64,000 bases of DNA from HXMU1428-3 sp965215715. GTDB taxonomy: Bacteria; Pseudomonadota; Alphaproteobacteria; Rhizobiales; HXMU1428-3. The notes beneath the pieces are model-generated. The model did no database searches. It saw only the letters and a list, made by a program, of their open reading frames with translations, and was not told the origin of the DNA. Shown here one piece after another: positions 59,555 to 64,000 of the stretch. The translations under genes were made by a program, and so were the position numbers. Where the stretch lies: positions 2,542,001 to 2,606,000 of the forward strand of contig OZ244129.1 of NCBI GenBank assembly GCA_965215715.1, written 5' to 3'. Each line of letters begins with the position of its first letter. The first letter of the stretch is position 1.

Positions 59555-60850
59555 ATGTCAAATTTAAAAAAACATTCTTTCTATGTGTTTCATTATTCCT
59601 TGATCATCATTGCAGCATTGAGTCTTAATTTAGGAATTATAACTCAATCTATCGGCGCTGAAATAACACTCAATCAAGCCATTAAGAAAGCATTAGAAAA
59701 TGATCCTCGTATAAAAATAAAACGTTCTGAACTTATCGCAAAACAAGCTGAGACTTATCAAGCTGGGCGCTCTCCAAATCCTGAGCTGGGTGTAGAAGTT
59801 GAGAATTTTCTTGGATCTGGAGAATTTAGCGGATTTGAGAAAAGTGAACTTACCTTTTCTCTCTCTCAAAAATTTGAGTTGGGAGGTAAAAAACAAGCTC
59901 GTCTAAATTCAGGTGCAGCTAAAGAAGATGTGGCTTCAGCTGTGATTCAATCAGCCCGTCAAGCTGTTGTTTTCCAAACAGGCGTAGATTTTGTCAGGGT
60001 TCTGGGTGCTCAAAGAGAGGTTGATCTTTTAAGGACTCAAAAGAAAGAATTTATCAATCTTTTACGGCCTATAAAAAAACGTGTTGAAGCTGGTGGTTCT
60101 CCTGAAGTGGACTTGGTTCGGGGTGAAATTGCGGCTGAGGAATCTTATGTAGCTTTAGAATCTGCTGAAATTAAACTCCATACAACACGCCGTCAACTGG
60201 CTTCCAACTGGAATGGTTTATTACAACCAAATATTCGTGCGTCAGGTAGAATAAAACTGCAACGCCGCGAAGCCATTCCTATAGATAAAATTATCTCCAA
60301 TTTAAAATTCCACCCAAGAATTAAACAATGGGATTTTATTAAAAGAGCCCGCATTTCTGAACTCAAACTTCAGCAATCACAAGCTATTCCAGACCTCACT
60401 CTAGGACTTGGCGTGCGATGGTCTGAAGAAGCTGATGATATGGCCATAGTTGCTCAAGGTTCTATCCCTTTACCAATTTACGATAGGAACCGTGGAAATA
60501 TAGATGCTGCAGCCGAACGTATTAATAAATCCAGCCTTGAACGCTCTGAGGAAATGCGGCGCTTAAAACAGCAAGTAACAGCCAGCTATGGCAATTTACA
60601 TCGTGAATGCCATCGGGCAAGACGATACGCAACTTCAATTGTTCCAAAAGCTAAAAAATCAGTTACAACAATTAAAGAAGGTTATTTTGGCGGGCGATAT
60701 ACCGTGGTAGCTCTTCTTGATGCAATTTCAGATTTAACAAAATCACAATCAGTCCAAATTCAATCTCAAGTGAATTGCCAGGTTACTGCCATGCAACTCC
60801 GTTTGTTATCCGGCATTGATCCATTCACTGGCCCTGTGCGTAAAAGGTAG
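59555..60850 (+). CDS. czcC: TolC-family outer-membrane channel (CzcC-like)
   Basis: 431 residues. A signal peptide (to ~35) is followed by ITLNQAIKKALENDPRIKIK RSELIAKQAE, the first coiled hairpin of outer-membrane efflux proteins, NPELGVEVENFLGSGEFSG, a second repeat, and IKEGYFGGRYTVVALLDAIS near the end. Such proteins trimerise into the outer-membrane duct. First gene of czcCBA, 12 bases before czcB. Confidence 0.92.
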   Translation: MSNLKKHSFYVFHYSLIIIAALSLNLGIITQSIGAEITLNQAIKKALENDPRIKIKRSELIAKQAETYQAGRSPNPELGVEVENFLGSGEFSGFEKSELTFSLSQKFELGGKKQARLNSGAAKEDVASAVIQSARQAVVFQTGVDFVRVLGAQREVDLLRTQKKEFINLLRPIKKRVEAGGSPEVDLVRGEIAAEESYVALESAEIKLHTTRRQLASNWNGLLQPNIRASGRIKLQRREAIPIDKIISNLKFHPRIKQWDFIKRARISELKLQQSQAIPDLTLGLGVRWSEEADDMAIVAQGSIPLPIYDRNRGNIDAAAERINKSSLERSEEMRRLKQQVTASYGNLHRECHRARRYATSIVPKAKKSVTTIKEGYFGGRYTVVALLDAISDLTKSQSVQIQSQVNCQVTAMQLRLLSGIDPFTGPVRKR

Positions 60851-60862
60851 AAAGTTTTAGTA

Positions 60863-61975
60863 ATGAAAAATCCATCTGAAAACTCTGGCTCTAAAAGAGA
60901 AACAGCAGATACATCAACAACTTTTAAAAAAGTTATCAAGACTTCACTGCAGTTCATTGTGATATGTAGCATCATTGGCGCTACAGCTATGCTTGCATTA
61001 TTTATAAATTCAGCAGAAAGCACTCAATCTGCTATTACTGAAGAACATAGTGACCATTCAGATCATAAAGACAATGAAGGCCACAGTGATCATAAAGAAG
61101 TAAACAAATCTCCCGGCCATGATGATCATGGAAACGGCGAAATGGGTGAAGCGGTTTTGCTTGATAAAACCAAACTCAAAAATGCCAGTCTTACTATTGA
61201 AACAGCGGGCTCAGTTGCCTTGAAACAAAAATTATTGCTTAACGGCATTATCACGCCAAATGAAGAAACGATTGTGAATGTTAGTCCACGTTATCCTGGT
61301 GTTGTTAAAAAGATAAATAAACGTCTTGGGAGTAGAGTTGAAGTAGGTGATGTCCTTCTCACTATTGAAAGTGATCAGAGCCTAAAACAATATACAATCA
61401 CTTCTTCGATGGCTGGTACCATCATAAATCGACGTGTGAGTTTAGGTGAGCATGTTGATCTCAATGATAAATTAATGATCATAGCAGATCTCCGTTCTGT
61501 ATGGGTCGATTTTAGAGTTTATCCAAGAGATTTTAAGAAATTAAAAATCAATCAAGATGTTGAAATTTCAATGCTATCCCTTGGCCCAACTGCCAAGGCA
61601 AAGATTGAATATATTTCGCCAATTGGGGTCAGTGATACTCAAAGCATGCTTGCAAGAGCTGTGGTTGATAATTCAAATGGCAACTTGCGACCCGGATTAT
61701 TTGTTACCGGACAAGCGCTTTTAGCTGAACAAAAGGCTTTTGTCGCCGTGCGTAAAAATGCGGTGCAATATATTGAAGGAAAGCCTGTTGTATTTATAGA
61801 GGAACAAACGAAGGATGGTAGCAAATTTATTCCTAAGAATGTCGAGTTAGGACCTAGTGATGAGAATTACATAGAGATTTATTTCGGTGTTCTCCCTAAT
61901 CAACGTTATGTCTCTGACAACAGTTTTATGCTGAAAGCTGAGCTATCTAAAAGCATGGCCGCACATTCGCATTAA
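60863..61975 (+). CDS. czcB: CzcB-like RND efflux periplasmic adaptor
   Basis: 370 residues. An N-terminal membrane anchor (~30-50) is followed by a His/Asp-rich metal-binding stretch (EEHSDHSDHKDNEGHSDHKE), then the adaptor core: VSPRYPGVVKKINKRLGSRV EVGDVLLTIES, GTIINRRVSLGEHVDLNDKL, and the beta-barrel with VWVDFRVYPRDFKKL. It connects CzcA to CzcC and hands over Zn/Co/Cd. The czcA TTG start lies 11 bases downstream of its stop. Confidence 0.92.
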   Translation: MKNPSENSGSKRETADTSTTFKKVIKTSLQFIVICSIIGATAMLALFINSAESTQSAITEEHSDHSDHKDNEGHSDHKEVNKSPGHDDHGNGEMGEAVLLDKTKLKNASLTIETAGSVALKQKLLLNGIITPNEETIVNVSPRYPGVVKKINKRLGSRVEVGDVLLTIESDQSLKQYTITSSMAGTIINRRVSLGEHVDLNDKLMIIADLRSVWVDFRVYPRDFKKLKINQDVEISMLSLGPTAKAKIEYISPIGVSDTQSMLARAVVDNSNGNLRPGLFVTGQALLAEQKAFVAVRKNAVQYIEGKPVVFIEEQTKDGSKFIPKNVELGPSDENYIEIYFGVLPNQRYVSDNSFMLKAELSKSMAAHSH

Positions 61976-61986
61976 GGAATAACAAA

Positions 61987-64000
61987 TTGATACATCAAAT
62001 TATATCATTCTCTATTACCCAACGCATTCTGGTTATGTTTATTGCCATAAGTGTTGCGGCTTTTGGCATTTATAATTTTCTTAAACTGCCCATTGATGCA
62101 GTGCCAGATATTACAAACGTGCAGGTGCAGATTAACTCAAATGCTCCAGGCTACGCCCCCCTTGAGGTTGAACAACGTATAACCTTTCCGATTGAAACCG
62201 CGTTAGGTGGTTTACCCGGCCTTGATTATACACGTTCCCTATCTCGCTATGGCCTTTCTCAGGTCACAGTAGTTTTTAAAGACGGAACCGATATTTATTT
62301 TGCTCGGCAACTTGTAAACGAGCGTATTCAGCAGGCACGCGACAAGTTGCCCAACGGTATTGACGTGGAGATGGGTCCAATTTCAACGGGTCTTGGCGAG
62401 ATTTATTTTTATACAGTTGAATCAAAACCAGGCACGCGCAATGAAGATGGTTCTCTTGTTACACCCACAGACTTACGCACCTTGCATGATTGGGTGATCC
62501 GACCACAACTTCTAACGGTTTCAGGCGTAGTTGAAGTGAATGCGATAGGTGGTTTTACTAAACAATATCACATACTTCCAGACCCGGAAAAATTGAATTC
62601 CTTTAAAATATCCCTGAACGCTCTGATGGATGCGATCAGCAAAAATAATAATAATGTTGGTGCAGGTTATATTGAGCGAAACGGCGAACAGTACCTGGTA
62701 CGCTCTCCCGGCCAGGTAGGCGGGATTGAAGATCTGCTTAACATTCCTGTTGGAACCCATGGTGGTACACCAGTTCATGTTCGAGACGTGGCCGAAGTTG
62801 CAATAGGAAAAGAATTGCGCACAGGTGCTGGGACATATAATGGCGATGAAGTTGTTCTTTCGACTGCTGTAATGTTACTGGGTGAAAATTCCAGAGCTGT
62901 TGCAGATCGAATTCATTCAAAGCTTTCTGAGATAAGAAAAAGCCTGCCGGAAGGAATTTTCTTAAGGACGGTTTATAACCGCACAGATCTGGTGAATAAA
63001 ACCATTCACACAGTTGAAAAAAATCTTCTCGAAGGCGCCCTATTAGTAATAATTATTTTATTTTTATTTTTAGGAAACTTTCGTGCTGCACTGATTGCAG
63101 CAATAATGATCCCTCTGTCGATGCTGTTTGCAATTTCAGGTATGGTTGAATATAAAATTTCCGCCAACCTGATGAGCCTTGGTGCTATTGATTTTGGCAT
63201 CATCATAGATGGTGCCATCATTGTTGTTGAAAATTGTTTGCGCTTGATTGCCGAAGAACAACATAAAAGAGGCAAGTTACTCAGTCTTCAAGAGCGTTTT
63301 TCCACTGTAAAAGAAGCCACATTACAGGTGATCACACCATCCCTATTTGGTTCATTTATTATCATGGTCGTATACCTTCCTATTTTAACTTTGACTGGAG
63401 TGGAAGGAAAAATGTTTACACCGATGGCACTCACAGTTGTGCTAGCTCTCACTGGGGCAATGATCTTTTCCATTACATTTGTGCCGGCTGCCATTGCCTT
63501 GTTTATTACTGGTGAGGTTGCTGAAAAAGAAAATTTAATTGTACGTAAAGCACGGCATCTTTATGACCCAATTCTGAAAATTTCGCTGAATAATAAATCA
63601 GTTGTTTTAACGGCCACAGCTTGTCTGCTCATTCTCAGCGGTCTTATGGCCACTAAACTTGGTAGTGAATTTATTCCTCGGCTTGATGAAGGCGATGTTG
63701 CAATTCAGTCTTTGCGAGGGCCGGGCACCAGCCTTACCCAATCTGTTAAAATGCAGGATATGCTCGAAAAACGATTGATTAAAATACCTGAAGTGAAAGA
63801 GGTTTTCTCTCGCATTGGAACGGCAGAAGTTGCAACTGACCCTATGCCACCGTCTATTTCAGATGGATATGTAATGCTAAAGCCAAAAAGTGAATGGCCA
63901 GATAAATCTAAATCAAAAGCTCAGGTCGTAAAAGAGATTCAGTCTGCTTCTAATGAAATACCTGGCAGCAATTATGAGATTTCTCAACCTATTCAATTAC
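61987..64000 (+). CDS. czcA: CzcA-like heavy-metal RND pump (partial, runs off the right edge)
   Basis: At least 671 residues from the TTG at 61987, with an AAGGAATAAC site. The start MIHQIISFSITQRILVMFIA then LKLPIDAVPDITNVQVQINS is typical. The TM4 signature is GAIDFGIIIDGAIIVVENCL, the divalent-cation (Zn/Co/Cd) class, in contrast to the cusA at 22124. The second half begins TKLGSEFIPRLDEGDVAIQS. It is the pump of a complete CzcCBA system that probably works with the CDF exporter upstream. Confidence 0.95.
   Translation, partial: MIHQIISFSITQRILVMFIAISVAAFGIYNFLKLPIDAVPDITNVQVQINSNAPGYAPLEVEQRITFPIETALGGLPGLDYTRSLSRYGLSQVTVVFKDGTDIYFARQLVNERIQQARDKLPNGIDVEMGPISTGLGEIYFYTVESKPGTRNEDGSLVTPTDLRTLHDWVIRPQLLTVSGVVEVNAIGGFTKQYHILPDPEKLNSFKISLNALMDAISKNNNNVGAGYIERNGEQYLVRSPGQVGGIEDLLNIPVGTHGGTPVHVRDVAEVAIGKELRTGAGTYNGDEVVLSTAVMLLGENSRAVADRIHSKLSEIRKSLPEGIFLRTVYNRTDLVNKTIHTVEKNLLEGALLVIIILFLFLGNFRAALIAAIMIPLSMLFAISGMVEYKISANLMSLGAIDFGIIIDGAIIVVENCLRLIAEEQHKRGKLLSLQERFSTVKEATLQVITPSLFGSFIIMVVYLPILTLTGVEGKMFTPMALTVVLALTGAMIFSITFVPAAIALFITGEVAEKENLIVRKARHLYDPILKISLNNKSVVLTATACLLILSGLMATKLGSEFIPRLDEGDVAIQSLRGPGTSLTQSVKMQDMLEKRLIKIPEVKEVFSRIGTAEVATDPMPPSISDGYVMLKPKSEWPDKSKSKAQVVKEIQSASNEIPGSNYEISQPIQL

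Overview
The window looks like part of an alphaproteobacterial chromosome with a moderately low G+C content. The hints are intergenic repeats of a type common in Hyphomicrobiales, an IorAB-type molybdenum hydroxylase, an RTX-tailed haem peroxidase and a DUF3768 protein. The species cannot be named from the sequence. No rRNA, tRNA or CRISPR array was recognised.

Layout. 1-13.5 kb is ordinary, scattered chromosomal content: a chemoreceptor cut by the window edge, a hydrogenase-type cytochrome b, a lipoprotein, the iorA/iorB pair, a MarR regulator, an animal-type haem peroxidase with calcium-binding repeats, a Tat-exported multicopper oxidase and a glycosyltransferase-like protein. Two families of non-coding repeats lie here, at 2.4-2.7 kb and 10.6-10.9 kb. 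From an AlpA-type regulator at 13.8 kb the content becomes accessory. 14.6-26.2 kb holds a PepSY/cytochrome b561/membrane-LuxR operon and a copper/silver module: a CopA ATPase under a CueR-type promoter with a 19-bp spacer, then CusB, CusA and a CusF-cupredoxin fusion.

27-48.6 kb looks like an integrated mobilisable element. It has a tyrosine recombinase, two toxin-antitoxin pairs, many very small genes, a ParA/ribbon-helix-helix partition pair, PadR-like regulators, and one long minus-strand operon (42254 down to 33134). That operon begins with a complete ubiquitin-like conjugation cassette: a Ub-like protein, an E2-like protein, a JAMM/JAB peptidase and a ThiF/E1 enzyme. It continues with small proteins, a VirD4/FtsK-like ATPase, a replication-relaxation family protein and a cytosine methyltransferase. 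Genes are chained by TAATG overlaps. The operon start has a recognisable promoter overlapped by a dyad, followed by an intrinsic terminator in the leader. No type IV secretion channel genes are present.

49-57.6 kb is a defence-like cargo patch. It contains a phage-type replication initiator decayed by in-frame stops, a type IIG-like restriction-methylation enzyme split by a frameshifting 55-bp tandem duplication, a decayed serine recombinase overlapping its stop codon, and a 1331-residue protein with a NACHT-like ATPase at its N-terminus and a PD-(D/E)XK-like nuclease motif at its C-terminus. 57.8-64 kb returns to metal efflux, with a CDF zinc exporter and a CzcCBA system whose czcA runs off the right edge.

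The most interesting parts are the ubiquitin-like cassette built into the DNA-transfer operon, the NACHT-nuclease protein, and the restriction enzyme that could be switched by loss or gain of a 55-bp repeat.
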